Shown piece by piece: positions 35,801-50,800 of a DNA stretch of 64,000 bases. Positions within the stretch are counted from its first letter, which is position 1; every line of letters starts with the position of its first letter. The translations under genes were made by a program, and so were the position numbers. The notes beneath the pieces are model-generated. The model was not told the DNA's origin and did not search any database. It worked only from the letters and a program-made list of their open reading frames with translations. This DNA is from Tubiluchus corallicola (Eukaryota > Priapulida > Priapulimorpha > Priapulimorphida > Tubiluchidae). Location: the NCBI GenBank assembly GCA_030141605.1, contig JAQGDQ010000439.1:62001-126000 (forward strand), in the 5' to 3' direction.

Positions 35801-38800
35801 CAAATAGCATTCCAATGGGTGCTTTAAATTGTAAAAGTCTTTCTTTAAACAAGCTTTCAAACATTAGGCTCCTGATCATAGCACATGAATTGCCTCGGCG
35901 AAATTATCCTAAGTATGATGGCTGGACAATCTTATTTTAGGTTTTAAACAGTGAATTTTGAGTTATGCTTTATTTAAGGATATCATTGTTAGGTATTAAT
36001 CCTGTCCCGAAAATGTATCACTGAAAAGCAAGTTCTTACCTTCCCAAAATTTGAAAACAAATCCTGAAATTGCTAGAACTGTGTTCAGTTGCTATTTATA
36101 GTCTCACTGTTGCCAGCACTGTTTTTATGTGCAACAAACTTTATGTTAATATTTATTTGGTAGACCAACATGAACAGACCACTTAATGTATTTTACGTTT
36201 CATAATACTGAAATATTTTCTACTCGTTTTTGAAAATTTGTCTGCATGTTGAGGGCATCACAGGTGGTCTTTACTTATTGTTATCTTCTGTGTCTCCCAA
36301 AGGTTAGTTCTAGTTCAGGACATTAATAAAAATATTCGATGTATTTGTTAAATTGGTTAAAAGCCCGACATGAAGTCAGTCAGCTGCATGCCAACGTGAA
36401 CATGCAGTATAAACAAAATCACAAGATCTGATGCGGTTTACAAACAAAATTCCTTTCTGGTGAAAGCTTGAAACGTGAAATGCTTGGTTGATCTTCCGGT
36501 TGTTGAAGTAAGAAAGAAACCTCCCATGACACAGCGGCAATTACAGAAGGGGTTAAAATTCGTGCAGGAATTAGCACTCAGTTGTGTTTCGCTGTAGCTA
36601 TTTGTTTCGGTGTTGATTTATGTCTGTTCACTATCATATAAACAGCAAATTTCTGGTAAGTCAAGGAACTTCTCTAATGGTTTTATCTTTTACTGTATTG
36701 CCTGAGAAGCTGTAAATGTTAATAGCTAGACATTGAATACTTGAGAAATTAATAATTAACCAAATTTCGTAAAGTAATAATAACAAACAGAAATTAGTTT
36801 TCATTAACTAAGTAGACCAGTTAGGCTTTTAATAAATGTCTTGTTAACAGACCAAGTGGCTACAGAGCCCATTTTTAGAATACTTCTTAAGCTTTAAGCT
36901 TCTATTGATTTTCTGCCTTATTTTGTTAAAACCTCTAAAACATACTTATAACAGTTATCAGAAAGGACAGCACTCCTGTAGCTCACCTCAGAACCAGGAG
37001 TAGATGTTTACTGCTGCTGGTTGTTGCATTTAAATTGTAACATTATGAGTTTTGTATCAGTCATGCCACAACCTTGGACATGCTTGTTTGATACCCAGAA
37101 ATAGTAATATTGATCCATTGAATCCTTGGTTTATTTAGCTTAAACATGTCCTCCTAATTTTGCTAAATGGAGAACAAGCTAGCCTTTCTTGTGACTTGAA
37201 TGAGTTGAGCAATTTATTGCAGTACAGATAACATTGCCTTACTTCTATCAACACCAGGCACTGTGTTACTGGATTTGCTGAAGTGGAGTAGCATTTATTA
37301 TTGTTTAGATAACATCTAGTAACGTTATCCAGCCAAGGAAAACAGGCAGAGAGCAGCATTATTGCTTCCCTGTGCTGTCCGACTTCTAGTTAGTAGTAAA
37401 TATATAAACGTTAAACAAACAAAAACAAAAGAATTGTTTATGAAACAACATTGGAGGAGAAATTAAAGCTTCGTTAAAATTTCTTTTTATTCAGTTTAAA
37501 TTCTGCAAATGAGCTTCAATGCTCAAAAGTATGGCCTACTTAGTGTAAATGGTTATGGTAGGACTGGTATCTAGCTGATTATCAAAGATAATCCCCTAAG
37601 ATGAGACACTGCACTGGTAATGGTATTTTTGCTATGTACATATATGCAGACTAGAATTGTTTACATATTTTCTGTCAGTGAGATAAGCACGCAGGGAGAA
37701 ATATAGCAAACGAAACCTGCCAGACATTATTACGCACATCACTCGATTATTTACTGATAATGTTGGATTCTCTGAGCACACACTGTGGCCACTCAGCTAT
37801 TCTGCATATAATTGTTTCTGTAGCCTTTAACAAACAATTGCTAAAACAAGTGTAGTTAAACAAAGAGCTCTACATTTATTTTATGCTTGAAACTGAGTAA
37901 ATGAAAATTAATCAAATTTATACAAATTTAAAATTTGTTTTAGTTTTATTATTGCAAAATAATCCCGATAAATCTAATGATAAGAACTGCTGTTAACTTT
38001 TTATTTCTTTGTTTATTTTTAGTGGCTATGTCAGTGATGGGGAAGAATTGTATCACATAGAACCATCTGGCTTGAATGCAGTGGAACATTTTATCTATCG
38101 GTCATCAGATGCCAGGCCTAGTGACAAGAAATGTGGCACAGGTGTAGTATGCTGTCCTTGTGTTATTTGTATAAGTGTCTTTTGTTATATTTCACTTATA
38201 GTTGCAAGGAGAACATACATGTTCCCTGGGAAGTGGAAAAAGTGTTAAAGTGAAAAATATTTATGATCAAGAGATATATCTGTGAAATCGTATGAAATAT
38301 AGTTTTTACAGTCTAGTAAACCTGATCTTTTTTCCATAATAGTTTAATAAGTGTTTCATATGGCATTCAACTTTTGTTTTGTTTTACAACTTTACTAGCA
38401 ACATTTTACTTATTTTAGTTTTCATTTTTTGTGTAGTACAGGAAAAAATGGTGTCATTTCGAAGCTATTAAAGCCATTTACTGCTACCATTTTGTAGAAA
38501 TATCTTGCTCTTAATTTTTATTCTGTTGTATCTGGCAGACATGCACAGGCACCTGTTTACTCCCAGGCATTTGCTTTTAGTGCTGACATAAATACGGCTG
38601 TAAAAATAGCAGCTGTTTGACCAAATAAGATTTATTTTTCAGTACTGAGATTTTTATTATTACTCATGAAGTCCGGGCTCAACGTTGCAATGCATTCTGT
38701 TCCTTAAATAATGAATTAATTGATTTTAGATCGAATTTATTTTGTAAATTATTAAATTTCCCTGAATAAGTCATATGTTTTTGTGTAAACATATTTTATT

Positions 38801-41800
38801 AATCTCAGAATTAACAATTAAGAATTACAGATGCTTAACTGAAGTTTCTTTTGAAGTTTATTCTTTGTCTGCACTGAAAGCATTTTGATTGCTCGTGTAG
38901 TTTCTTCATTTTTGTCATTTTGTTTTTCACATTTGAATTTTTATTTTAATGTAATTTTTTACAGGGAGTGAATCTAATCAACACTTATTTCACACATTTG
39001 GGAATAAAGAGTTTCACGACCATTTACGGGTAGGTAGCGATCATTTCAGTTTATTTTATTAGTTGCTTAAGAGACTGCGATGACCTAAGTGTATATATTT
39101 TCTTAATCCACTTATGCCACAGCTGTTTGTGATTGCATTTGCTACATAGTTGGATGTGATGCATGTGTGGACTAGGGGGATTGTGCTTTTATCCAGCAGG
39201 GTTTCATGTAGTGGCAATTCCCGGGGAAGTCTTGGTTAAATTACTTATTTTGTTTTTCTTTGACTGCAAGCCAGATTGTGCCGACTGTTTGCAATTAACA
39301 TCTAGCACGTCTCTTGTGGGTACCCTCTTGATGGAACGGATTTGCATGCCATGCGGTCAGGAATGTATTTCCACTTGAACAAAACCACTTAAACTTGGCT
39401 TAGTTTGCATGTTTTGCCCAGAAAATGTGCATAAGTCATGTCATGATAAAATGTATATTTTTTAGTTGTTAGTTTTTTGCTGTTGTTATAGTAGCAGATG
39501 TGACAGTTTCTGCTTTGCGTCAATTACTAATGTTTCTACAATCAGTTCCTTTTACATATTTTTGTACTCATTGCAGCCTGCAGACCATAGACCATTTTTC
39601 TTATTTTCTGCTGATGCTTGAAAATAGTTTTAAAAATCAATTTCTCAATGCTGTTGTGTTGTATTTTTATAATATAATCAGGGGGGCTGTTTTTATACTG
39701 TTTGTGCGAGGTTCTGCGAGCCAGAATCGAGTATTCATTGGCAGAGCCATCTTAATGTGGGTAGCTGTGGCAGAACCGTAATCTAGTTCATTATCAAGGA
39801 TAGTACGAGTCACTGAATCAGCAAAGGTGTTTTAGCCCTGTTTGGCTATGAAGTATATTCTCTCTTGTCGAGATAAATAAGTATGGGCAGATGGACCCAC
39901 TCAATAGCTGTTTTTCTCTCTGTCATCGATCTAATTGCTGATCAGACTCAGTATTTCTTAACTTTGGTCACTAAACACACACTGTGACTGTCTACCTAAT
40001 ATTTTTGCCTCTGTCAAAAATGTATTTTGTGGAAGACCTTAGACATTGCTGAAAGCAAATGTGCCTGTTACAGCTTCTGCAAAATGTCTTTCGTTTAAAT
40101 TGCGCCTAGTGTACACAATCTGGCATAGTCCTGTTTGGAAATAAATGCATGTTTGAATTGAACTACTACATCAAACAATTTAATGGTGCAAAAATAAGCA
40201 AATGGTGCCTATCAAGAGCAAAAATAGCCATTTATATGTATTATGAATGTATAATCCCGGTGACTAATGTAGATATTAGAGACACTTTACTTCTTTTTTA
40301 GCATGTCTAGTTTTTGTTTCTTGGCAGTGCATGCTATTTTGTAGCACACTCATGTACCTGAGTAAATTTATAAAATGTTGGGCTGCTTTTCAGAGAAAGA
40401 GGCAGCTAAGTGATCCATATGGAGCCACAACAGGAGAACATCCAAATTTTGTTGAATTGTTTCTTGTCAATGATCACACAATGGTATGTGTTTTAAAACT
40501 CAAATTTCTATTTTATTTATTTGTTTTTTAAGAACATTTTTAAAAATACATTTTATAAGAGAAAATGGCAGCAGGCATGTAGCACTTATGCTGGCCATAA
40601 AATACAATATAAAATAATTTACTGTATATTTACAATCACAGTTATAAGTCAGATACGTGTGCAGTGAAAATTTTATCATTAAACGGAGTGAGAGACTACA
40701 GTAAATGAAAAATGTAGCTAATTTTCTTTCGAATGCTGCAATGAGCATTGCTAGTTTTTTTACTTAGTGATTGCATTTGATTACTAGCTACAAAAATAGA
40801 AATTTTTTTAGTGCATTCACAGATGCAACATCTTGTTATTCATTAAAAATGAATTTTAGCTAATCATAAGATAGCTTTATTGCATTATTTCTTTCAGACA
40901 TATATGCAAAAAAGATTTTTTTATTGATCAAAATCAAATTGGGGAGCAAAGCATGCTTTTCTCTTCAAATGTGTGCTAGAAGTACTTTGACGCATGAATT
41001 CAAGAATTATTACAACTGGTAACAATATGACAACAATAGTACAAGCAAACGTTTTGTGTCTTTTTTGGAACTTCGTTAGACTATCTTATTGGCTTCAAAA
41101 AACAAGAACTTATTATTTTGAATTAACAGATTTTTGACTCTGAATACTCCCACTCTTAATTTGTTTTGTTTGATGAAGAACAAATAAGTAATGAAGCAGT
41201 CTAATAAATTTTTATAACATTAAAGTACTTTCATTTATACTGTTATCGTTGTTGTTGTTGTAATAGTAGTAGCTGCAATAAGTTAAAAATTTATGAATTT
41301 AAAACAATCATCCAAAGAGGAGAATGTGATTTATTTTTGTGAATGATGTCAATGAGGAACAAAACGTACTTTTGTTACTTGCTTATGAGCTGCTAAAATA
41401 TTTGAAATCCTAAATTAGTTTAGGATTATTCCAAATGTTTAACGTCGCTCTCAATAGGTGTGCCAGTAGTATGTTACTGTTATTTATTATTTATTTGCAG
41501 TACGAACAGTGGGACGATGATCTTGATACTGTTATTTTACGGTCACAGCAAATAGCTAACACAGTAAATATGGTAAGATTGAATTTTACAAAATGGAGCT
41601 GCCTGGTTACATTATGGTTTATTTGTATATCTGGTTTCTCTAAGTAGAATTTTTTACTTTTTAATTGAATATCAAAATGATGTGATAAAAGAATCAGAAA
41701 ATGTAATTGCCAAATAAGACGTTACAATTACACCATTTCATTTCTCTAGATATGTAATTGTACAGTATAAACAAGACTTTGCTACATCATTTTACCCAAA

Positions 41801-44800
41801 AAGTATTTTGAAACCATCAATGTCACATGATAAATAATCTTTTATCTTACGCAAATATCTTATGTCTGATCTTATTTATGTTGTTAAAACAATGGCTCTA
41901 CAACAACATGTTAAGACTCTATAGTAGCTGGTGTAGGTGTTTTAATTGCAATTTGTCTGGAATAAATCGAGAAACTGGATTGCAAATGGTATAACTTCTT
42001 CTCATTCACAGCATGGAGGTCTTTTTAAATAATTTTTCTTTTTCTAAGAGTGTCTGTATATTTATTCTGAGATTGCAAGTAGTTGCAGACACCAGTTTTT
42101 TTCTTTAGCCTTTTTTGTGTTTATATGTACAAAATCTGACTTGGGTTTAAAAAACGTGCAATACACGGGTCTCTTAGAAGACAAAATTATGATTAGAAAT
42201 AAAAAAAGACAGCAGGCTGCAAATTTTAAATTAGTCCATAATAGGTTGTGTTTAGTTGATCTTGATAACGTTCTTAATTCTAAAAGGCACATGTAAACAG
42301 TTTTTCTTTTTGTGTCTTTCCAATACTCAAAAATTTTACACATTTTAATGTAATTTTTTATTTTGTTGTAAATTCTAGTGTTGTATTGTTATATGTTTGT
42401 ACACTGCATGCAATTTTTAATTGAGTGTTAATAAATTAAATTAATTAAAACTATGCTAGAGCTTCTCTATATGTTCAGCTTTTACATAGTTCTTTCTGTA
42501 ATTTTATAAACAAACTACATTATTTTCATAAAAACTTCTGAAATTAAAATTTTTTTCTTGTTCATTTTATTGAGTTAGCTGAATTGAGAAATTAATCGTC
42601 AATGAGAAGAGACTAAATCAACATTCTGGAAAGAGTTTACAAATCCTTACACATGCAATTTAAGTACCCTAACCCTGACCGTAGCCTTAACCCCAACCCT
42701 AACCCTCTCCCCAACCCTAATCCTAATCCGCTTCAAGAACTAATTTCTTGTATGTAGGAATTGTAAACTTTAACCATATAATAGTTCTCAAGAATGGTGT
42801 TGCAGCTGTAGTAGTCATTGCTGTTACATCTATCTATTTATCTATAAAGTTAATTACTAGACAAAATTGATGTATTACATTCTGGATACAATCTCACACT
42901 CCTTTTAATCAAAGTGCTTTTTAAAGAAATGCGATAATTTCTTTATTACAGTAATAGCTCAGTTAGTTGTGAGCGGTTACACATGAGAGATTGCAGGCTC
43001 AACTTTGCAGCTTGGTAGTTTAAAGCTGCTTTTGTTGATTGCGTAATAAACTGTCTAACTGATGGTGGCTTAAGTGACACATAAAACATTTCAGGTTATC
43101 ATTTTCTGAAAATAACACGTCGGAAGGTTTAAATTAAAATATAAATAATCACATCCGACTCAAATCACATTAACTTCAGTTTGCAACTTTTTCTAATAGT
43201 AATTTATTAGCATGTGTGTTTTATTTCAGTTGTATAAACCTCTCAATATATTTATTGTATTGGTTGGAGTTGAAGTTTGGACGGATGAAGACAAAATTGA
43301 ATTAAGTAATGACGGAGATGAAACCCTGGCTCGCTTTCTTAAATACCGCAGAGAACATATCACACCAGATCATCCAAATGACAATACACAACTTATCAGG
43401 TAATTCTTCACGAGTATTCCGTATGGTGGAATACAATAAGGTTACAAAGTTTGTACATTTCAAAGTTTGAAACCCATTTTTGACAACCCACGGAAAAGGC
43501 AATCAATGTATAATGCTTACAAATGGTCATTTGTTTTATAGTGGATATTCAGTTTTTACAAATGGAGTTGTTGGAAAGGCTTACAAAGGTTTAATGTGCA
43601 GCTTTCAGTTTTCTGCTGGTGTGATCGCAGTAAGTATCTGTTATGTAACTTTGTTCATTTGGCTATAGCTTTCTAAGTTACAGCCATTAATAACCATGCT
43701 TTATAGGTGAATAATTTGTTAAAAACTAACAAAACAAGCATTTCTTGCAGATAAAGTTATGGCATTAAACATTAATTGATCGGTTCCTGCTTTATTGGAT
43801 GTAATCTTACTTGCTTTTGTAACATTTTACTTAAACATATTGATGTGTAAAATGTGTATGAAAGGTTCTAAAAGGCTTTGTCCATACCAGTTTTACAAAC
43901 CTATAGTGCAGCTATATTTCTTTGTGTAAGCACTTTCAGCTTACAAAGGTTGAATAATTTATAATAAATGGTTTTTGGCATTTTTTTAATATTGAAAAGA
44001 ATGCTTATGTATTTGTTCACATGTTTTATACTGTGTAATATTAGTGATTAGTGTGGTGTTTTGGCATAATCCTAAATATTAAACGTCAAATACATTGACA
44101 AAAAAAGCAACGTAATATTGATTTTTCACTATCTGTACATCTGTCTGTTCCTTGTCTAGGATCATAGCAAGCAGGTTATGCCAGTAGCTAGTACAGTAGC
44201 ACATGAGATGGGACATAACTTTGGTATGGAACACGATACAGAAGAATGTCAGTGTAATGCAAAGAAATGCATCATGCATTCTGCCTCATCTGGGTAAGAG
44301 TGATTCTTCCTGTACAGTTACAGCTGCAGTACTGATTATATAGGGTGTCCCAGAAAAAACAGTGCAGTACAAGTATGGCGGTGATGCGCTGAAATATGCT
44401 GATCAAATCACATTGAAATAGTGTTGGGAATCGGTCTTATTTTCATTGACCTTCAACTACGATCGATGATCGACTAATAATCAATCGTAATATTTTGTAG
44501 GGTTATGTCAGTGTAAAATATTATATTAGAACATTAACTGCCTGTTGTTTCACTCCTGCGCCTCAATGCGGGAAATCAAGTAAGGACGTCACAAAGTGGC
44601 AAGTGCTGCACATAGATATCCCATATTGAACCTTGCTATAAGCTGCGCTGCTTCAGCATTGATCATCGCAATTTCTTTTGCGATGTAAACTGTTCTATTT
44701 GTATAAGTTCTCGTGTATATTCATTCAGATATTTTACTAAAGACATGTGTTACTATTATTGCTGCAATTAAATGGCAGAAGCGGGTGGCAAAGTATGCGA

Positions 44801-47800
44801 AATCTTACATTCATTGTATTAAACAATCATCGATTATGTTAATTTATGATCAAGCGCTTCACAGCCGACTGACTTTCGATAAAATCGATTAATCGAAATA
44901 GCATTACAATGAAATGCAGTTGAGCATTGAGTCACTTAGTAAAAGATTATATTACAATAACTACTGGAAGAGTGCACAGTTAATTTGCAGACAGGAACGG
45001 GATTGTCACTGTATGTTATGAAAGGCACATTTAAGTGGATCAGGTTTGATGCTTTGAATAACACCTTTATTTTAACCAAGATAAACCTGGATTTCTGCAT
45101 TGTGACATCGTAATTATATAAATACAGTGTTATATTTGCGTAACTCCACTTTTCGTACCACATAACTGGTTTTTGCAAACTGCAATACATAACTGGTTTT
45201 TGCAAACTGCAATATATATATTGCAGTTTGCAAAAACCAGTTATGTGGTACGAAAAGTGGAGTTACGCAAATATAACACTGTATTTATATAATTACGATG
45301 TCACAATGCAGAAATCCAGGTTTATCTTGGTTAAAATATATATACATATACATATATCGGCCCATTTCTTCTGCACTGTTTCTTCTGAAATGCCCTGTAC
45401 TACCATATTTTTTGGTGTAACGCTTTTTAATGAAGCATAATAATGTAAATGTTAGCCATTTTATGTAGAGCAGCTATAATATAATAAAGATGTTGAAGGT
45501 TAAAAGCTACATTTCGAATAAACTTTTTTAAGTTTTTGGCAAATTAATTATTAACAATGAATTAATTATTTTGCATAAATGTGCTATATTTTCAAATTGT
45601 AGTAGAATATGTTACTAAGAGTCCAAAAGCTTAACCTTTGCTTAATGGCACTGGCGTACGAAAACAATTATTTTTACTTTTTTCCCTTTATTTAAACACT
45701 AGCAGCTACCTTTAGGTTTTAGGTTATGTGTTTATTGCACGCAGGTGTAATAATTATGTTCTTTTGTGTAATAAGTAATTACAGTATTACTTTAGACAAC
45801 AGTTTGCCATTTTTTAATTTAAATGTCCATTTGTTTGTAGTTGTACTCGCCAGTAGCAACCCTACAGCAAGTATTTATTTATGTGTTGCGTGCAAAACAC
45901 CGGCCAGAGGTTTACGCTTTGATTATTGCTTTATTATAATGACTACAAAGTGTCACCTTTATTTTTCAGGGACTTTTTTAGTCCAGATACCTGGTCCGAC
46001 TGTTCTGTGGCGAATCTTCGTTTGTTCTTGAAGAGAGGAATAGATTGGTGTCTCCACGACAAGCCAGACATGGTATTCAAAGGTCCAATGTGCGGTGATG
46101 GCTTCGTTGATGGTGATGAAGCTTGTGACTGTGGACCAGAAGAGGTGAGTAGAGGGTGTGTGAAGCAGTCATGTGAGATCGGTTCTTGATATCCAAATGT
46201 CTACAATTACTGCGCCAAGCTAGAAGATTATATCTCTGTATCTGATACATTTATAATTCAGTGTCTAACTGCTACTGTAAATGCCCAAGCAGTTAGAAAA
46301 CTCCATTCAAGTACTGTTATGCAACCCTCATCCAACAGCAACTTTTCATAATCATGAAAATGTTGGCAACCTGGTGTTATTACAGGAAAACTTCGTTGGT
46401 GACTGAACCTATGTCACGTGTTTGTCCGCTTTACTGCATTATATGCAATAAGTGCTGTAGTGAGTGCACACATGAAAAAAATCAGCATCATTTTCAGCAG
46501 TGACAATTTTTCGTATCTTGTAGTTTTTACAGCTGATTATTAATAAAAAATTCCGCAATTAAAACAAAGAAAAACATGACATTTCAAACTTCGTGCTTTT
46601 TCTTGTTTTAGTTGTGAAATTTTTTTACTAATTATTACTGTTCTTTTAGTAAAAATGGAATTTGTATTTTTATGGCTGTTTGTTGTTTCAGCTCTGTGAT
46701 AGTCCTTGCTGTGATCCGAAGACTTGTCAGCTGTTTGCTAATGCTACGTGTGGAACTGGTGCTTGCTGTGATCTGAATACTTGTAAGGTGGGTAGTGATC
46801 TGTCTTTGATGAGTCTAAGTTATAACTATTGCTCAGAGTCAATGCTGTTTACGTACTGGAGTGAAAAGCACTACAAATGCATTCGAATATCAATAATAAC
46901 ATTTCATTAGCCTGACTTCCTAGATTGCTCATTGGCTTTACGCAGTTAAAGAGCACAGTAAGATCAAAGAATTAAAAACGTGTTATGCTGCACAAATCAA
47001 ATTAATGCTGCTACAAAAACAATTAAAATTTACAGATTACAAGTTACTAAAAGGTTGTGAAAATAAAAGTGTTTTTATCTGAGCTTTAAAACAAGGAAGT
47101 GCATGGATAGTGTACTGAGTTACATGCGTGCCCATAAGAGTATGAGGAGGAAACTGGTTTGTCTTTTTTTGTATTCAGGGAAAACATTAGCTATAAACTA
47201 ATATTTGAAGATCCCACATGAAGTGGCAGCACTCATTTATATGAAAACAGCAAATTCTTCCATCTTGTTGTACTTGTATTGTTGTTGTAGAATCTTTATA
47301 CAGGTGGTAGCACTAAAGTGAACCAAATTTTGGCTGATAAGGGGTTAAGTGAACTGTGTCTTAACTATAATTCTCGGGTGGCATGTGTGTAAAGCAAAGC
47401 CGTCTGCTACTTCAGTTCAGTAACTTCATTTGTTCTACGTGGCCTTTACTTAATTATGCATTAGTCTGTGCGTAGAGTGATTTATTAGCAGGATCTTGCT
47501 TGGGAACAAGAAAAATGAACTAGCTGTTAAAACTGTTACTATTACAATAGCATGGGATGCGAGGCATTGTCAAGTGTACATAAATACTTTGTCTGGTACA
47601 CTTAACCTTTGACCTTTTCACGATCATCATCAGTCGCTGGAACTGTGAAAAGGATTAATACAAGTGCAGTCATTCATGTGCTGAACTTTTCCTTGTAATG
47701 ATAAAAGCTATGCATTAGTCAAGTTTTGAAACTTAAAAAGAAAAGTGTAGAATAAAATCTGAAATTTCAAATTTGACAATTTTGAAAATTATTTACAGTT

Positions 47801-50800
47801 TTTCTGTAATGTGCATGATCAATCTCTAAATGAATATTTTTTTAGTTTTTTTAAAGAAATTTTTTTGTTGTATCAGTTTTTATCATACAAACAACAGTTG
47901 CACTTTGAAAACGTTTGTGAGTTGTAGCGCCTAATTTGCAATTTTGAGAACAAAACTTGCTCATATCAGAACTAGGAAATAATTGCATTGAAGTTGCTTA
48001 TATAAAATTCTCGTTTAAAACATATTCTGCCTTTGTGAATCACACAGTGCCTATGATGGCTTATTATTTATAACAATATATATCTTATAATTTTTATTTA
48101 ATTTTTAAAACAACAGTGATATTACTAGAGTTTGTTAACCTATAAATATTTTTCATCTATTTAGCAAGAACGATGTCCTTACATTTTGTTAAACTGTTTA
48201 CATTGCCATCTGTTTTAGTTGAAATCAAAGTCTGTGGAGTGCAGACCCAGTAATGATGAATGTGATTTGCCTGAATTCTGCACTGGAGAATCAGAATTTT
48301 GCCCGCTGAATGTGTGGAAACAGGATGCTGCTCCTTGTTCTGATGGCAAGGTATGTTGTTTTGTAGTGTCCCTGAAACTAACATTCAGGTACTGTTCCCA
48401 AAACTGAAATTCGGGTAGTGTCCCAAAACTGACATTTCGATAGTGTCCCCAAAACTGACATTCAGGTAGCGTCCCTAAAGCTGACATTCAGGTAATGTCC
48501 TCAAAACTGACATTCACGTAGCGTCCCTAAAGCTGACATTCAGGTAATGTCCCCAAAACTGACATTCACGTAGCGTCCCTAAAGCTGACATTCAGGTAAT
48601 GTCCTCAAAACTGACATTCACGTAGCGTCCCTAAAGCTGACATTCAGGTAATGTCCTCAAAACTGACATTCACGTAGCGTCCCTAAAGCTGACATTCAGT
48701 AGCTTGATTAATAATAATAGAAGTTTGCGCTATAATTAAATGCAGTACTTACATCTGTAGTATGTCGTGCATTTCTAGTTCATTTGTTACCAGATATTTT
48801 TTTATTTTGATCTTTTTTTGTATTTTTTTCATTAGTTTCCAATACTTTTGTGTTAATCTTAGTAACTGTTTTTTGTGTCGTAAATGCAGAATTTTAGTAA
48901 ACCTGACTTAAATGTATTATTTTATTTGAATAAAAAACGTGAATAATAAGTAGCTAAACATCACTACACTAGTGGAGTTTAACTGAATATTGTTTAATGA
49001 AGTGCTGGCGATGAAGATCATGAGATGTTGTGTTTGTGAAACAATTCCTACATAGTAAACAGGTTTGTTAGGGGAGTAACTTCACCATTCCTTGAATGTC
49101 TAATTCCTGGCAATTTTGGCAGTGGTCAGTTTTAGCAGTAGATCAGTGTCGTTGCAAATGTTTTTGTATTCATCTCCTGTTTAACAGCCTTTTACATGCT
49201 TTATGATCGGAATTGATTTTCTCAGTTTTCTTGGATGCAAGTGGTTGATTAATGAAAAGCTTCATGTTCTAATCATTCTAGTGCATTTTCTGTTATCTAG
49301 TTTTTTATGTTGAGTCATCTCAGATGAGGTCAATGACCCTCAAGATAAGGTGCTCTTTGCTAGAATTGTTTAATCGAATTTTTTTCAGCTTTAGCTTTCT
49401 TTTGTATATCCTATTCAATGTGCTAGGCTTCTTTGTCATAGATTAATAACAGTATTATGTTTAAATAAATTGTTTCAGGGCCATTGTTATGGTGGAAAAT
49501 GTGGTTCAGAAGATTTGCAGTGCAAACTGCTATGGGGACAGACAGCCCGAGTGGCACATCCTAGTTGTTATAACTATAATAGGAGAGGATCAACCACGGG
49601 AAATTGTGGCTTTAATGCACTAGAGAACAAATATGTTGCTTGTTCTAAAGCGTATGTTTACCTTGTTAAGTACCAGTCATGAATAGTGATTACTTTTTGC
49701 ACTGCTTGCACATTGCCATTGAACTACGAATTTCACGTTATTGTTATTGTCGTCACTGTCGTTATCTTGATCAACAGATTTTGAAAAACAACTTGAACTT
49801 ATAGAAAATTTAGCAAGTTTAGCATGGTCATGTTTCCTTGAAAAAGCACATTTTTTGTGAGCAAATTACTTCCTTAGGGTACTTGTTAAAGCCATCTTTG
49901 CAGTTTTGTCGATTTGCATAAATAGAGTTGAATTATTTTTTGAAAAGTGTAAGGTATATTTTAGCCAAGCTGTGAAGTAACATTTGAGTTATGATGTTAA
50001 CGTAATTAAAATGGGTGATCTACATGGAAATGCGAGTACATGGCTGTTATATAAGAGGTATCCCACTGGAATATGCCAAATTAACGCCAAGATAAAAAAT
50101 ATTTCTAGTCATGATCGAGGTCATTGTGAAAACTTACCTAGTGATTTCCTACATCTGTCCAGGATAAGTAGCTACAAAATGTCAGAAATACTCTTTCGGT
50201 GGTAGATAAGTTTATTTATTTCATACAATGAAAACACCTCATAGAGTTTTCTTGTAATGAACTAAAAGTTGCCTGCTTGATTTTTAAACACCAGTAACAT
50301 AAGTGATAAGTAAGAAATTATTGAGAGAACTGATACTTGCTTAGTGTTCCTGTGTTACTTTTATTTTAACTTACAGACTAAAGCTTTTTTAAATTTAATA
50401 GAGTTTTGCATTTTCCAGGAATGTACGTTGTGGCAGACTTCAATGTCTTCCTCTCAGTACTAAACCAGAGTTTGGAATAGACTCTGGAACAATCCAGGGT
50501 CGACATGCTGTTGGGACGATAGATGCTGGTCTTCAGTCGTGTCACACTTTACAAATAGATATGGGAGTGAGTGTACTAGATCCCGGTATGGTTCCAAATG
50601 GTGCTATTTGTGAAACAGGAAAGGTGAGATGGGCTTATGTAGGTGATAAATGAATGTGTGATGGACAGAATTTGTCTAGTATTTGCAAAACTTTCATTTT
50701 TATATGTAAAATCTTAATTACAGTTTAAAGATTGTTGATTAATGATGAAATTTAATATTTGAAATGCCAAACGTGACTGAAAGGAAGAAAGTCTGAAAAA

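Larger units (their letters stand above)
41573..43229. other. ADAM intron 9
   Basis: Holds the telomere-like tract (42664-42730) and a weak tRNA-like segment (42951-43025), otherwise AT-rich with no gene. Confidence 0.4.

Noticed and set aside
45228..45440. Open frame identical to one on the opposite strand ([11 protein letters not shown])
   Set aside because: It is a consequence of the palindrome, not a gene.
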